Positions 1 to 10,700 of a stretch of 64,000 nt of DNA are shown one piece after another. The notes below the pieces were generated by a model. The model saw only the letters and a list, made by a program, of their open reading frames with translations, did not search any database and had not been told where the DNA came from. The first letter of the stretch is position 1, and every line of letters begins with the position of its first letter. Made by a program: the position numbers and the translations under genes. The DNA comes from Nostoc mirabile CHAB5784 (lineage in GTDB: Bacteria; Cyanobacteriota; Cyanobacteriia; Cyanobacteriales; Nostocaceae): assembly GCF_020829645.1 (NCBI RefSeq), contig NZ_JAIVFS010000035.1, positions 1 to 64,000 on the forward strand. Reading direction: 5' to 3'.

Positions 1-1
1 G

Positions 2-394
2 TTGTGTGCAGTCGAAGCATGGGTAGAAGCACACCGACAGATTTTGGAGTTAAGTACAGGATGGTTAATAGGAGAGAAAGATGCCAGTGATGACCGACTG
101 GCAAGGCTAGTGGAAGAATTGGGCAAGTAATCACAGGCAAGGCAGGAAATAGAAATCAAGCTGGGAAGGCATATGATTCGTGCCTACGAATTACCGACAG
201 AAATAGTACGAACAGATACAAGTAGTTTTTCAGTTAATCATCAAAAACAGGAATGGGAGGAAAATCTGCTGCGTTATGGTTACTCCAAAGATAAACGCCC
301 AGACCTATTACAGTACAAATTACTCGTCTTGAAGTTGCGATCGCTTTTCTACAAACTGATGACTCGGTGGCAGTACAAGTACGGTCTGTATTAG
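2..394 (+). pseudogene. IS1634-like transposase remnant, broken
   Basis: This is a fragment of a DDE transposase lacking both ends. One frame runs from base 2, is interrupted by a TAA at 128-130, and continues in the same frame through 173-394. The upper part contains SDDRLARLVEEL and the lower part AYELPTEIVRTDTSSFSV followed by GYSKDKRPDLLQYK, which I recognise as the region before and around the first catalytic Asp of IS1634/DUF4277-type transposases. Similarity stops after about base 318. From there another frame (about 301-435) encodes an unrelated short C-terminal stretch, so the element appears cut by a junction. It is not functional. The family call is from memory of motifs. Confidence 0.6.
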
Positions 395-431
395 ACAACA
401 AACCTGGTTCTTCAGTACTTAGTATGCTAAA

Positions 432-1690
432 CTAACAAACAAAATGCCAATTTAATAAACATCTAACTCGGAAATTCTCAAAATTTCTAAATCCATAAGC
501 AGAACGCTTAATCAATTTAAGCTTGTTATTAATTCCCTCAACTGTACTACTAGTTGTCCGATTATCGAAGTAAGCAATAATTTCATCAAACCAACGAATA
601 ATAGTATTGTTACTTTTGGGAAAATATTTTTTAGCTTTCGATAACCACATACCTAGTTTAAAAACTCCTGTATACCAATTATTAGTTTTATTAAAAACCT
701 TTCTAATTTTTTCTTTTAGTTCATGCATTGCTTTTAGAAGAGGTGATACATCTTTCACTTGAATCAAGTTTATGCATTTGCTCTTCATTTAAGCTATCTT
801 CATTCTTAAGTAGCGGATATTTACTCTTGTTCAACCCCTCTAATATCTGTTCGTATTCAGCTTTTTTTGATACCGATTTTGCTTTTTTGATTGACTCTTC
901 TATATTCCGTTTTTCTTTTTTTCGCTGGGTATCTAGCTCTTGATTTATCTGTGTCATCACATGAAATCTATCTGCTACTACTTGAGCATTAGGAATTAAT
1001 TCTGTTACTAAATTTTTATAGCCTTGCCACAAATCTATACTTACTTCTTCTATTTGATCTAAAACTTTAGCTCCCCATCCTATAAGGGTTTCCTTTATTA
1101 TTTCTTGTGTGCGTCCGCCCAGAATTGCCAAAAGTTTAGATGTATCCAAATCTACTAAGACAGCACAGTAATTTCCTTTGCCTTTAACTAGAGCTATTTC
1201 ATCAATTCCAAGTCTTTTTAAACTCGAAGGTTTAGAATTATCCAATTCTTTAGAGGCATCTTTTAACATCCTTTCTATTTCTTCAGTTGTCACAACTCCT
1301 TTTTTAGCTAGACTATGTATATCCGAATCTAAAACTTCCTTGATGATTTTATTGGCAAGTCTTTTGGTATAAGTTCTTCTTCTACTTACAAAATCTAATT
1401 CTTCACTAAATGGCTTTTTACAACTTTCACATTTAAATTGTCTTCTATTTATTTCTAAAAATACTAGTTGCTCTCCCCAAGACAAATCTTTGACTACAAA
1501 TCGATGGTTTTGGTGTAATCTATGACTTTTTGTACCGCAACGAGGGCAGATACTTTCCTGCAAAGTTCGCTCAATCTGTCTTCCTTTGACGAAACTGGGG
1601 AAATTTTAATTTCTACTGGCGAATTCTCAGGTAAGAGTAAATTCCAGCATGAAAGAAAATAAAGTTCGTTAGGTAATAAACCAGATATTT
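432..1690 (-). pseudogene. ISL3-family transposase, frameshifted
   Basis: An ISL3-type transposase spread over at least two frames. The main part (1563 down to 721) carries the zinc-binding CPRCGTKSHRLHQNH motif, the helix-turn-helix region, and the catalytic stretches with GIDEIALVKG and VVADRFHV. The C-terminal part (788 down to 432) continues in another frame with TTSSTVEGINNKLKLIKRSA and RVRCLLNW, the usual ISL3 ending. The two parts overlap around 721-788, where a one-base frameshift joins LNEEQMHKL to IQVKDVSPLL. Upstream of the zinc motif the frame is blocked, and a likely N-terminal segment (LLPNELYFL onward) lies in another frame to about 1690, suggesting a second frameshift. The copy is inactive as read. 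Confidence 0.8.
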
Positions 1691-1691
1691 G

Positions 1692-2546
1692 AACTGCTTG
1701 ATTATCCTGAGTTCGGACGATTATTGCCTTTACAACGGTTATGAGGTGAAAACCCAACAAAAATGTTTAGCGCATCTACGCCGTCACTTTAAGAAACTAA
1801 CTAAGCTTCCTGGTTTGAACAACCTTGATATTGGGGAACAGTTTATCAAACTGATTGATGAAGCATTTAAAAATTACCGAAGAAGAATTCAGTCCTTCTC
1901 GAGCCAGAATCCAGCTTGGGGATTCTGAATGATAAAGCGAACTCAGGTTGGTTTAGAGCAAGCGATTTTAAACGCGCCTGAACAAAGAAAAATATCCACA
2001 CTTCGACTGCGCTCAGTGACCACATTTGAAACCCCTGACTTGACAGAGTTAGGGTATTCTGAATTCTGAATTCTGAATTCAGCAGGACTTCTCATATATT
2101 CCAACAAAATCAGGATATCCAAAAATTTTTCATTTTTGTTGTCAATTCAAAGTCAAAGTTAAGTCCTCGATTAGTGAATGGAGTGCAAAAGCAGCAGGAG
2201 AAGCTGGTAAGCTTTTGCGATCGCTACGAGATAAATCTGATCAATGGTGGTATTTTCTAGACAATCCACAGGTGCCTCCAGATAATAATCTAGCAAAGCG
2301 AACTCTCAGCTTAGCGGTGACAAAGAGGAAGGTTAGTGGAGGTTCCCGCTCAATGGAGCATTTATTGATACTGCCAATTTCTTAACGGTTGTACAAACTT
2401 GAGGCAGCGCCGTGGGCGGGTTTCCCGACTTGAGGCGACTGCCGTGTCGTCTTCAAGGACGTTCCGTAATTGAATTTTTTGAGCAGGCGATAAAAGCGAT
2501 GGTTACCCCACATGTGCAAGCACCATCTTTAATACCCCAAATTTAG
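1692..2546 (+). pseudogene. IS66-family transposase remnant, interrupted
   Basis: Remains of an IS66 transposase C-terminal half. Bases ~1705-1880 encode YNGYEVKTQQKCLAHLRRHF and the following helix. Bases 2161-2360 encode SEWSAKAAGEAGKLLRSL, WWYFLDNPQVPPDNNLA and AVTKRKVSGGSRSME, the signature around the last catalytic acidic residue. About 250 bases of unrelated DNA (~1885-2150) separate the two. A one-base loss near 2361 shifts the frame. A further ~45-base insertion at about 2402-2446 splits the last stretch, which resumes as QGRSVIEFFEQAIKAM and ends at TAG 2544-2546. The gene is dead, but it preserves the order of later insertions. Confidence 0.85.
2402..2446. repeat. ~45-bp inserted repeat module (copy 1)
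   Basis: Removing these bases restores the IS66 reading across the site (...VVQTC-RLQGRSV...), so this is a clean insertion into a dead transposase. The core TTTCCCGACTTGAGGCGACT closely resembles a module at 54264-54307. Both are GC-rich with imperfectly palindromic ends. No coding capacity. Confidence 0.65.
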
Positions 2547-2793
2547 ACCTGAATCCTTACCTTTGGGATAATGTGAAAGATTTAGTTATAGAGGACGAGG
2601 GTGCTTATATTATATTTGATGATACAGTTTTAGACAAAAGATTTTCTCTTATAAATTGAAATAGTGCGAAGGCAGTATAGTGGGAATGAACATGGAATCC
2701 TCAAAGGGATTGGAATAGTAAGTTGCATATATGTTAATCCTAAAACTCTCAACTTTTGGGTAATAGATTATCGTATTTTCGAGGAAAGACAAT
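2543..2793 (+). pseudogene. DDE transposase fragment, frameshifted
   Basis: Begins where the IS66 remnant stops. One frame gives LWDNVKDLVIEDEGAYIIFD followed by DTVLDKRFSL. It hits TGA near 2658, and the reading continues one frame over as EIVRRQYSGNEHG, LKGIGIVSCIYVNP and FWVIDYRIFEERQ to a TGA at 2791-2793. The first half holds the D-D-T-V-L-D motif of a DDE-superfamily (IS701/IS4-like) transposase. Both ends are missing. The exact IS family is uncertain. Confidence 0.65.
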
Positions 2794-3156
2794 GATGGCA
2801 ACTAAAACGTCCAGATATTGTTATGTCAATGGTTTAATTTTTAGGCGCTCGGCGCGGCTACGCCGCGCCATTGCTTGTGCCAGTTGCGTAAGTCCTGTCC
2901 TAAATCGAGTTTGATGAAGTCTATTTTTTTTCGTAATGGCTTTATCGATTCAGTGTTTAGGCACTCCCCCGTGATTACAGAAGCTCAGACTACCCTTCAG
3001 GAACGGCAAAGCCGAACAGCCGTAGGCAAGTCTGAGTAGTTCACCAGCGCTAGAAAGCATGATTGGGATATGTCTTATTATTAAGTAATAGACAGGGATT
3101 AACTTGATACGTGCTTTACTAAACATTAGTGTTGGTAATACTTGTGGAGGGTTGTA
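2794..3156. other. Intergenic DNA with two palindromes
   Basis: No gene seen. It holds a perfect GC-rich hairpin at 2851-2869 (GGCGCGGC, three-base loop, GCCGCGCC). A larger palindrome at 2984-3036 has outer arms CTCAGACT/AGTCTGAG and an inner CGGC-AAA-GCCG stem. Bases ~3048-3120 are the upstream half of a direct repeat that recurs at ~7668-7740 before the second exoprotein gene. Confidence 0.6.
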
Positions 3157-6100
3157 ATGTCTGGTAGTTGGCATTTAACTTATTGGGGTGCAGTGCTAGG
3201 TATTGCGATGAGTGTCAGCGCTTTGTCTTTTAATTGTGCGATCGCTCAAATCAGCCCGGATGGAACTTTACCTATTAATACCAACGTCACACCAAACGGT
3301 AACACCTTCAACATCACCGGGGGAACACCAGCTGGCACTAACTTGTTCCACAGCTTTGGCGAGTTTTCTGTGCCTACTGGTAGCACTGCTTCTTTTAATA
3401 ATGCTGTAAATATTCAAAATATCATTAGCCGAGTTACGGGTGGGTCAACTTCTAAGATTGATGGAATAATTAGCACATTAGGTACAGCTAACCTATTCCT
3501 GATAAATCCCAACGGCATTATTTTTGGTCAAAATGCTCAATTAAATATTAGTGGTTCTTTTGTAGCAACTACAGCGAATGCAATTGGGTTTGGCAATCAA
3601 GGTTTTTTTAGCGCTTCTACTCCGAATAATCCTGAACTACTCGTGGTCAATCCTTCGGCTCTTCTATTCAATCAAATTGTTGCTGCGCCGATCCAAAATA
3701 ACTCAGCTAGTTTAAGTGTTAATAATAATCGTAGTTTGCTGGCAGTTGGGGGCGATGTCAGCGTGGATGGTGGCTTATTCAATGCTCCTGGTGGACGAGT
3801 GGAGTTAGGAGGTTTAGCAGGAGAGGGGACAGTTGGTCTTAATGCCAATAGCAACAATTTTAGCTTAAATTTTCCAGATAATGTAGCACGAGCAAATGTG
3901 TCGCTAACCAACGGCGCTGAAGTTAATGTCGCTTCTGGTGGTGGCGGTAGTATTGCCATTAATGCTCAGAATATAGATGTTTTGGGAAGAAGTAGCCTAC
4001 GTGCGGGTATTAGCCCATTTGCAGGAGCCGATGACGCTCAGGCGGGAGATGTCACCCTCAGCGCCAAAGGAACAGTGAGAATCGAAAATAGCTCTATCTA
4101 CAACGCCGTTTTTGGTTCTGGAAATGGTGGAGACTTGCTCGTGGATACAGGGAAATTGATTATTCAAGATGGAGTAGTAGGGACCGCTACTATTTCTAGT
4201 GGTGATGCTGGAGAGTTGGTTGTGAATGCCTCTGACTCAATAGAACTAACTGGCAGTTCCTCATCAGATGGTACGGTCTCCATCAATATTCCTGTTAATA
4301 TCCCCAGCTTTCCTTACACTGGCCTTGTTACTCTTGTTACTTCTTTTGGCACTTTTTCCACCAATGTTCGTGATTTTAATATCCCTAGTTTTCCTTACAA
4401 TATTCCTGTTACTGTTCCTATTGGCTTGTTTTCCGCTTCAATTGATGCCCAGAATCTTCTTAATGCTGTTACTATTCCCAATAACTTTTCCGTTTCCATT
4501 GGTGCCCAGAATCTTTCCGTTTCCATTGATAACCAGGTTCTTCTTAATATTATTCGTGACTTGTTACCCATTGCAAGTGGAAATGCCGGAAACCTGACCA
4601 TTGAAACTGGGCGGTTACTTGTCTCTAATGGTGCAGGGGTATCAGTCGGTAGTACTACCACAGGGGGTACTGGAAATTTGACAGTGAAAGCAAAAGACAT
4701 AGAACTCAGTAATAGCTCTATGTACAATGTCGTTTTTGGTTCGGGAAATGGTGGAGACTTGCTTGTGGATGCAGAGAAGTTGATTGTTAAAGATGGAGTA
4801 ATAGGGACTGCTACTTTTTCTGGTGGTGATGCTGGGGATCTGATTGTAAAAGCTTCTGACTCAGTAGAATTAACTGGCAATCTCTCATCAAATGCCACTG
4901 TTGCTATTAATATTCCTGGAAATATCTCCAACTCTTCTGACAATTTTCGTGTTCCGATTGGGCTGTTTTCCGCTTCTATTGATGTCAAAGATATTGCCCA
5001 GAATATTCCTAATCTTTCTCCTGGGTATGGAGATGCTGGAGATTTAACGATTGAAACTGGGCGGTTAATTGTCTCTAATGGGGCATTGGTATCGGCAGCT
5101 ACAACGACCAGAGGAAAAGGAGGAGATTTAACCGTGAAGGCAGACTTGATAAAACTTAGTGGCACCTCAGGTAATGATTCTCCCTCATCTCTGTTTAATA
5201 TAACAAGTAAGATTCCTAGTGGATTGCGTAATGATACTGCCGGTCTGGGAGCAGGGGGCAATTTGACCATTGATACTAAACAGTTAATTGTCAGTGATGG
5301 TGCATGGGTGATAACTGGTATTGGTAAGACCCCAGAAGGGGAATCGACTGTGACAGGAGGGGAATTGACTGTGAACGCTTCTGAGTCTGTAGAACTTAGT
5401 GGCACCTCATCAGATAATATTCCTAGCGTTTTGGCTTCTGGAACACAGGGGCCTGGAAATGCTGGCAAATTTGTTATTAATACTAAGAAGCTGATGGTCA
5501 GCAATGGAGGAATTATCTCGGCGGGTACTTCTAGCTCTGGACAGGGAGGCGAATTGAGCATTAACGCCACTGATTCAGTAGAACTTGTTGGCACCTCAAA
5601 ACAAGGGTTGTCCGCTTCTCAAATAGAAGATTTGATTGGATTTAGTGGAGCTTTAGTCTCTAAATTCGTAGAAGATCGTCCATTTCCGAGCGGTGTAATT
5701 TCTGGGGCTGCAAATAAAGGAAATGCTGGAGACTTGACTATTAAGACTGGACGGTTATTAATTCAGGGTGGAGCACAAGCATCGGTTTCTACAATTAATC
5801 GCGGAAATGCTGGTGACTTAAATGTTCGCGCTTCTTCTATAGAACTGAGTGGAACTTCGCTTGAAAGCCGTAAACCCAACGACATTGAAGGTCGAAGCCT
5901 GTTGACAACTGCTGTTGGTGAAGGCTCAATTGGAAAAGGTGGCGATATAACAGTTAACACCAACTCCCTAACTATCAACGATGGTGCTGCCCTGACAGCC
6001 AGTACTTCTGGGCAGGGGGATGCAGGTGATATCACTCTTAGCGCTAATACCTTGAGTGCTTTTAATGATGGGCAACTGCGTACCTCTACCTTTGGTAGTG

Positions 6101-7632
6101 GACAAGCAGGTGACATTACACTAAATATTCCAGAAATACAGTTATCTGGTTCCACTAGCGGTGTTTTTGCTCAGACAAGCAGTACAGGACAAGCTGGAAA
6201 CCTGACGCTTCAACCTTTGAACGGACAAACCTTGACGGTTAACTTCTTTGAGCAAGCGCAGATATCAGCATCCACCTCTGGTAGTGGTAAGGGAGGAAAT
6301 CTTACACTCACCGCCCCTGAGTCAATCACCCTCAATGGTAATGGTGTCTTAGCGGCGACATCAGAAGGTGCTGCTAGTGGAGGAGCCGGAGATGTGCTTC
6401 TTGATACAGAAAAACTAACGCTCACCAATGGAATGCGCGTTTCAGCCGCGACTAATTCTACTAACCCCGCAGCTAGTGGTGGCAATCTGACCGTGCAAGC
6501 TGCACAATTGAACTTGACAGATGGCAGCAGCTTAGAAGCTGGGACGACAGGAACTGCACCAGGCGGAAACTTGACAATTCAACCCAATGACAATGGGCAA
6601 ACGTTAGCTGTAAATGTTAGTGGAGGAGCAACGGTATCGGCTGCTAGCTCTGGTAGTGGTAAAGGAGGAACCCTAAATATCAATGCTCCTGAATCTATTA
6701 ATCTGACTGGTAACGGCTCAGTGATTTCGGCTGAGACAACAGGACAAGGAGCAGGCGGTGACTTGACACTTACAACAGGAAACTTAGCAGTTCAAGATGG
6801 AGGGAAAATAACTGTAAGTAGTACAGGCTCTGGGATTGCGGGTGATTTAAAACTTAATGCTAACTCGATATATCTCAACAACGCTGCCAAAATCACTGCT
6901 GACACTACAGGAGGCGGCGGAAATATCTTTGCGCGATCGCCTTTAATGTTACTACGCAATCAAAGTTCTATCACCACTAATGCTAGAGGTAGCGGTATCC
7001 CTGGCGGCAACATCACTATTGATGCACTAGATGGCTTCATCATTGCTGTTCCTAGCGAAAATAGTGATATTAGCGCCAATTCTGTTGACTTTCGTGGTGG
7101 AAAAGTCGAAATCAGCGCTCAAGGAATCTTTGGGATTGAGCGTCGGAATACACCGACTCCAAAAAGCGACATCACTGCTACAGGAGCAAGTTCTCAATTC
7201 AACGGTTCAGTAGAACTTAATACACCTGGTATCGACCCCAACAGTGGCTTAGTTGAGCTACCCACAATAGCTGTAGAAACTGAAGTCGCGCAAGTCTGCG
7301 ATAGTCCAGGTTATGCTCAAAGCAGCTTTATTATCACCGGACGAGGCGGTTTACCTCCTAATCCCACTAAGGATGTTCTCCCGAACGGCACAGTAGAAGT
7401 AGCTTGGGTGGCGCTCAAACCTAGCAGCGATGCCAAGGGCGGGTTACGCCAAAGCAACAGTCAACCTGTTACTACTAACCCAGTTACCACCACACCAGAA
7501 CGTATTGTAGAAGCAAATGGATGGGTGGTAAATGAAAAGGGAGAGGTGGTACTTACAGCTAATGTTCCTGCTGGGGGTCGTGGTTCATGGCACAAGGCTG
7601 TATCTTGCAGTAATTATCAAGCTCAGAAGTAA
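3157..7632 (+). CDS. Two-partner-secretion/filamentous hemagglutinin-type exoprotein, copy 1
   Basis: A large secreted, beta-helical surface or exported protein, presumed TpsA-like (family knowledge). Start ATG 3157 is chosen for its GGAGGG ribosome site seven bases upstream. An N-terminal signal peptide runs to about residue 30, ending near CAIAQISPDGTLP. The hemagglutinin/TPS domain follows (~31-280), with FHSFGEFSVPTG and LFLINPNGIIFGQNAQL as its hallmark motifs. Next come repeats rich in Gly/Asn/Ser with recurring GGDLTV/GNLTI and SVELSGTSS segments, the usual right-handed beta-helix pattern. The C-terminal ~150 residues (TGRGGLPPNPTKDVLPNGTV) are the conserved tail of cyanobacterial members. 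The next gene is a shorter paralogue. No TpsB outer-membrane transporter is in the window. Confidence 0.9.
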   Translation: MSGSWHLTYWGAVLGIAMSVSALSFNCAIAQISPDGTLPINTNVTPNGNTFNITGGTPAGTNLFHSFGEFSVPTGSTASFNNAVNIQNIISRVTGGSTSKIDGIISTLGTANLFLINPNGIIFGQNAQLNISGSFVATTANAIGFGNQGFFSASTPNNPELLVVNPSALLFNQIVAAPIQNNSASLSVNNNRSLLAVGGDVSVDGGLFNAPGGRVELGGLAGEGTVGLNANSNNFSLNFPDNVARANVSLTNGAEVNVASGGGGSIAINAQNIDVLGRSSLRAGISPFAGADDAQAGDVTLSAKGTVRIENSSIYNAVFGSGNGGDLLVDTGKLIIQDGVVGTATISSGDAGELVVNASDSIELTGSSSSDGTVSINIPVNIPSFPYTGLVTLVTSFGTFSTNVRDFNIPSFPYNIPVTVPIGLFSASIDAQNLLNAVTIPNNFSVSIGAQNLSVSIDNQVLLNIIRDLLPIASGNAGNLTIETGRLLVSNGAGVSVGSTTTGGTGNLTVKAKDIELSNSSMYNVVFGSGNGGDLLVDAEKLIVKDGVIGTATFSGGDAGDLIVKASDSVELTGNLSSNATVAINIPGNISNSSDNFRVPIGLFSASIDVKDIAQNIPNLSPGYGDAGDLTIETGRLIVSNGALVSAATTTRGKGGDLTVKADLIKLSGTSGNDSPSSLFNITSKIPSGLRNDTAGLGAGGNLTIDTKQLIVSDGAWVITGIGKTPEGESTVTGGELTVNASESVELSGTSSDNIPSVLASGTQGPGNAGKFVINTKKLMVSNGGIISAGTSSSGQGGELSINATDSVELVGTSKQGLSASQIEDLIGFSGALVSKFVEDRPFPSGVISGAANKGNAGDLTIKTGRLLIQGGAQASVSTINRGNAGDLNVRASSIELSGTSLESRKPNDIEGRSLLTTAVGEGSIGKGGDITVNTNSLTINDGAALTASTSGQGDAGDITLSANTLSAFNDGQLRTSTFGSGQAGDITLNIPEIQLSGSTSGVFAQTSSTGQAGNLTLQPLNGQTLTVNFFEQAQISASTSGSGKGGNLTLTAPESITLNGNGVLAATSEGAASGGAGDVLLDTEKLTLTNGMRVSAATNSTNPAASGGNLTVQAAQLNLTDGSSLEAGTTGTAPGGNLTIQPNDNGQTLAVNVSGGATVSAASSGSGKGGTLNINAPESINLTGNGSVISAETTGQGAGGDLTLTTGNLAVQDGGKITVSSTGSGIAGDLKLNANSIYLNNAAKITADTTGGGGNIFARSPLMLLRNQSSITTNARGSGIPGGNITIDALDGFIIAVPSENSDISANSVDFRGGKVEISAQGIFGIERRNTPTPKSDITATGASSQFNGSVELNTPGIDPNSGLVELPTIAVETEVAQVCDSPGYAQSSFIITGRGGLPPNPTKDVLPNGTVEVAWVALKPSSDAKGGLRQSNSQPVTTNPVTTTPERIVEANGWVVNEKGEVVLTANVPAGGRGSWHKAVSCSNYQAQK

Positions 7633-7729
7633 ATGAGTGTCAATGATTGCTAACTCAAACTTTAACAGCGCTAGACAGCATGGTTGGGCTATGTCTTATT
7701 ATTAAGTGGTAGATAGCAATTAACTTGAT

Positions 7730-10700
7730 ATGTCCTTTACTCAACTTTGGTGTTGGCATTTAACTTATTGGGGTGCAGTGCTAGGTATTGCGATGAGTGT
7801 CAGCGCTTTGTCTTTTAATTGTGCGATCGCTCAAATCAGCCCGGATGGCACTTTACCTATTAATTCCAAGGTCACACCAGACGGTAACACCTTCAACATC
7901 ACTGGGGGAACACAAGCTGGCGCTAACTTGTTCCACAGCTTTAAGGAATTCTCTGTCCCTATTGGGAATACTGCTTTTTTCCGCAACGGTACCGACATTC
8001 AGAACATTATTAGCAGAGTAACAGGTAGTTCAATCTCTAACATTGAAGGGTTAATACGAGCTAATGATGTAAACCTGTTTGTGATCAATCCCAACGGGAT
8101 TATTTTTGGACGCAACGCTTCACTGAATATAGGTGGTTCTTTTGTAGCGACTACAGCGTCGGCAATTGGGTTTGACAACGCCGGTTTTTTTAGTGCTTCT
8201 ACTCCGAATAATCCTGAACTACTCGTGGTCAATCCTTCGGCTCTTCTATTCAATCAAATTGTTGCTGCGCCGATCCAAAATAACTCAGCTAGTTTAAGTG
8301 TTAATAATAATCGTAGTTTGCTGGCAGTTGGGGGCGATGTCAGCGTGGATGGTGGCTCCTTAAATGCCCTTGGTGGACGAGTGGAGTTAGGAGGTTTAGC
8401 AGGAGAGGGGACAGTTGCTCTTAATGCCAATAGCAATAATTTCAGCTTAAATTTTCCAGATAATGTAGCACGAGCAAATGTGTCGCTGACCAACGGCGCT
8501 GAAGTTAATGTCGCTTCTGATGGTGGCGGTAGTATTGCTATCAATGCTCAGAATATAGATGTTTTGGGAAAAAGTAGCGTTTTGGGAAAAAGTAGCCTAC
8601 GTGCGGGTATTAGACCACGTGCAGAAGTCAATGACGCTCAGGCGGGAGATGTCACCCTCAGCGCCAAAGGAACAGTGAGAATCGAAAATAGCTCTATCTA
8701 CAATGCCGTTTTTGGTTTTGGAAATGGTGGAGACTTGCTCGTAGATACAGGGAAATTGATTATTCAAGATGGAGTAGTAGCGACTGCTACTATTTCTAGT
8801 GGTAAAGCTGGGGATCTGGTTGTGAACGCCTCTGACTCAATAGAATTAACTGGCAGTTCCTCATCAAACGGCACGATTGACATTGACATCGATGTTCCTA
8901 TTGATTTAGGCTTTTCTACTTCAAATATTCCTGCTTCTATTCCTGTTCCTATTGGCTTGTTTTCCGCTTCTCTTGATGTCAAGCCTCTTCTTCCCAATCT
9001 TCGTGATGATCCTTTTCTAAGTTCGTTTCTACCTGTTGGAAGTGGAGATGCCGGAAACGTGACCATTGAAACTGGGCGGTTAATTGTCTCTAATGGGGCA
9101 CTGGTATCGGCAACTACAACAACCAGAGGACAAGGAGGAGATTTAACCGTGAAGGCAGACTTGATAGAACTCAGTGGTACCTCAGCTAATTATTCTCCCT
9201 TATCTGTGTTCGCTACAACAATTAAGCTTCCTAGTTCATTGCGTAATGATACTGACGGTCTGGGATCAGGGGGTAACTTGACCATTGATACTAGACGGTT
9301 AATTGTCCGTGATGGTGCATGGGTGATAACTGGTACTGATAACAAGAACCCAGGAGGGGAATTGCCTGTGACAGCAGGGGAATTGACTGTGAACGCCTCT
9401 GAGTCTGTAGAACTTAGTGGCACCTCATCAGATAATATTCCTAGCGCTTTAGTTTCTGGAACACAGGGACCTGGAAATGGTAACAAATTGGTTATTAATA
9501 CTAAGAAGCTGATAGTCAGCAATGGAGGAATTATCTCGGCGGGTACTTCTAGCTCTGGAAATGGAGGCGAATTGATCATTAATGCCACTGATTCAGTAGA
9601 ACTTGTTGGCACCTCAAAACAAGGATTCTCCGCCTCTCAAATAAAAGATTTGATTGGATTTGGTGGAGCTTTAGTCTTGAACTTCATAGATCGTCCATAT
9701 CCGAGCGGTGTAATTTCTGGGACTGCAAATACAGGAGATGCTGGAAACTTGACTATTAACACTGGACGGTTATTAATTCAGGGTGGAGCACAAGCATCGG
9801 TTTCTACAATTAATACCGGAAATGCGGGTGACTTAAATGTTCGCGCCTCTTCTATAGAACTGAGTGGGACTTCGCTTGAAAGCCGTAAACCCAGCGACAT
9901 TATAGGTCGAAGCCTGTTGACAACTGCTGTCGGTGAAGGCGCAACTGGAAAGGGTGGCAATATAACAGTTAACACCAACTCCCTAACGATCACCGATGGT
10001 GCTGCACTGACAGCCAGTACTGATGGGCAGGGGGATGCAGGTAACATCACTCTTAGCGCTGAATCTATTAATCTGACTGGTAACGGCTCAGTGATTTCGG
10101 CTGAGACGACAGGACAAGGAGCAGGTGGTGATTCGACACTGACAACAGGAAACTTAGCAGTTCAAGATGGAGGGAAAATAACTGTAAGTAGTACAGGCTC
10201 TGGGATTGCGGGTGACTTAAATATTAACGCTAACTCGATATATCTCAACAACGCTGCCAAAATCACTGCTGACACTACAGGAGGCGGCGGAAATATCTTT
10301 GCGCGATCGCCCTTATTCTTACTACGCAATCAAAGTTCTATCACCACCAATGCCTTTGGCCTTGGTATTGGTGGCGGTAACATCACTATTGATGCACTAG
10401 ATGGCTTCATCATTGCTGTTCCTAGCGAAAATAGTGATATTAGCGCCAATTCTGTTGACTTTCGTGGTGGAAAAGTCGAAATCAGCGCTCAAGGAATCTT
10501 TGGGATTGAGCGTCGGAATACACCGACTCCAAAAAGCGACATCACTGCTACAGGAGCAAGTTCTCAATTCAACGGTTCAGTAGAACTTAATACACCTGGT
10601 ATCGACCCCAACAGTGGCTTAGTTGAGCTACCCACAATAGCTGTAGAAACTGAAGTCGCACAAGTCTGCGATAGTCCAGGTTATGCTCAAAGCAGCTTTA

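Noticed and set aside
1178..1372. Small plus-strand frames at 728-1372 inside the ISL3 remnant
   Set aside because: They are antisense to recognisable ISL3 transposase sequence.
4395..5594. 399-residue open frame antisense to the first exoprotein gene
   Set aside because: It mirrors the low-complexity repeat of the real gene (Ser/Pro-rich translation, no known motif) and recurs antisense in the paralogue; a composition shadow.
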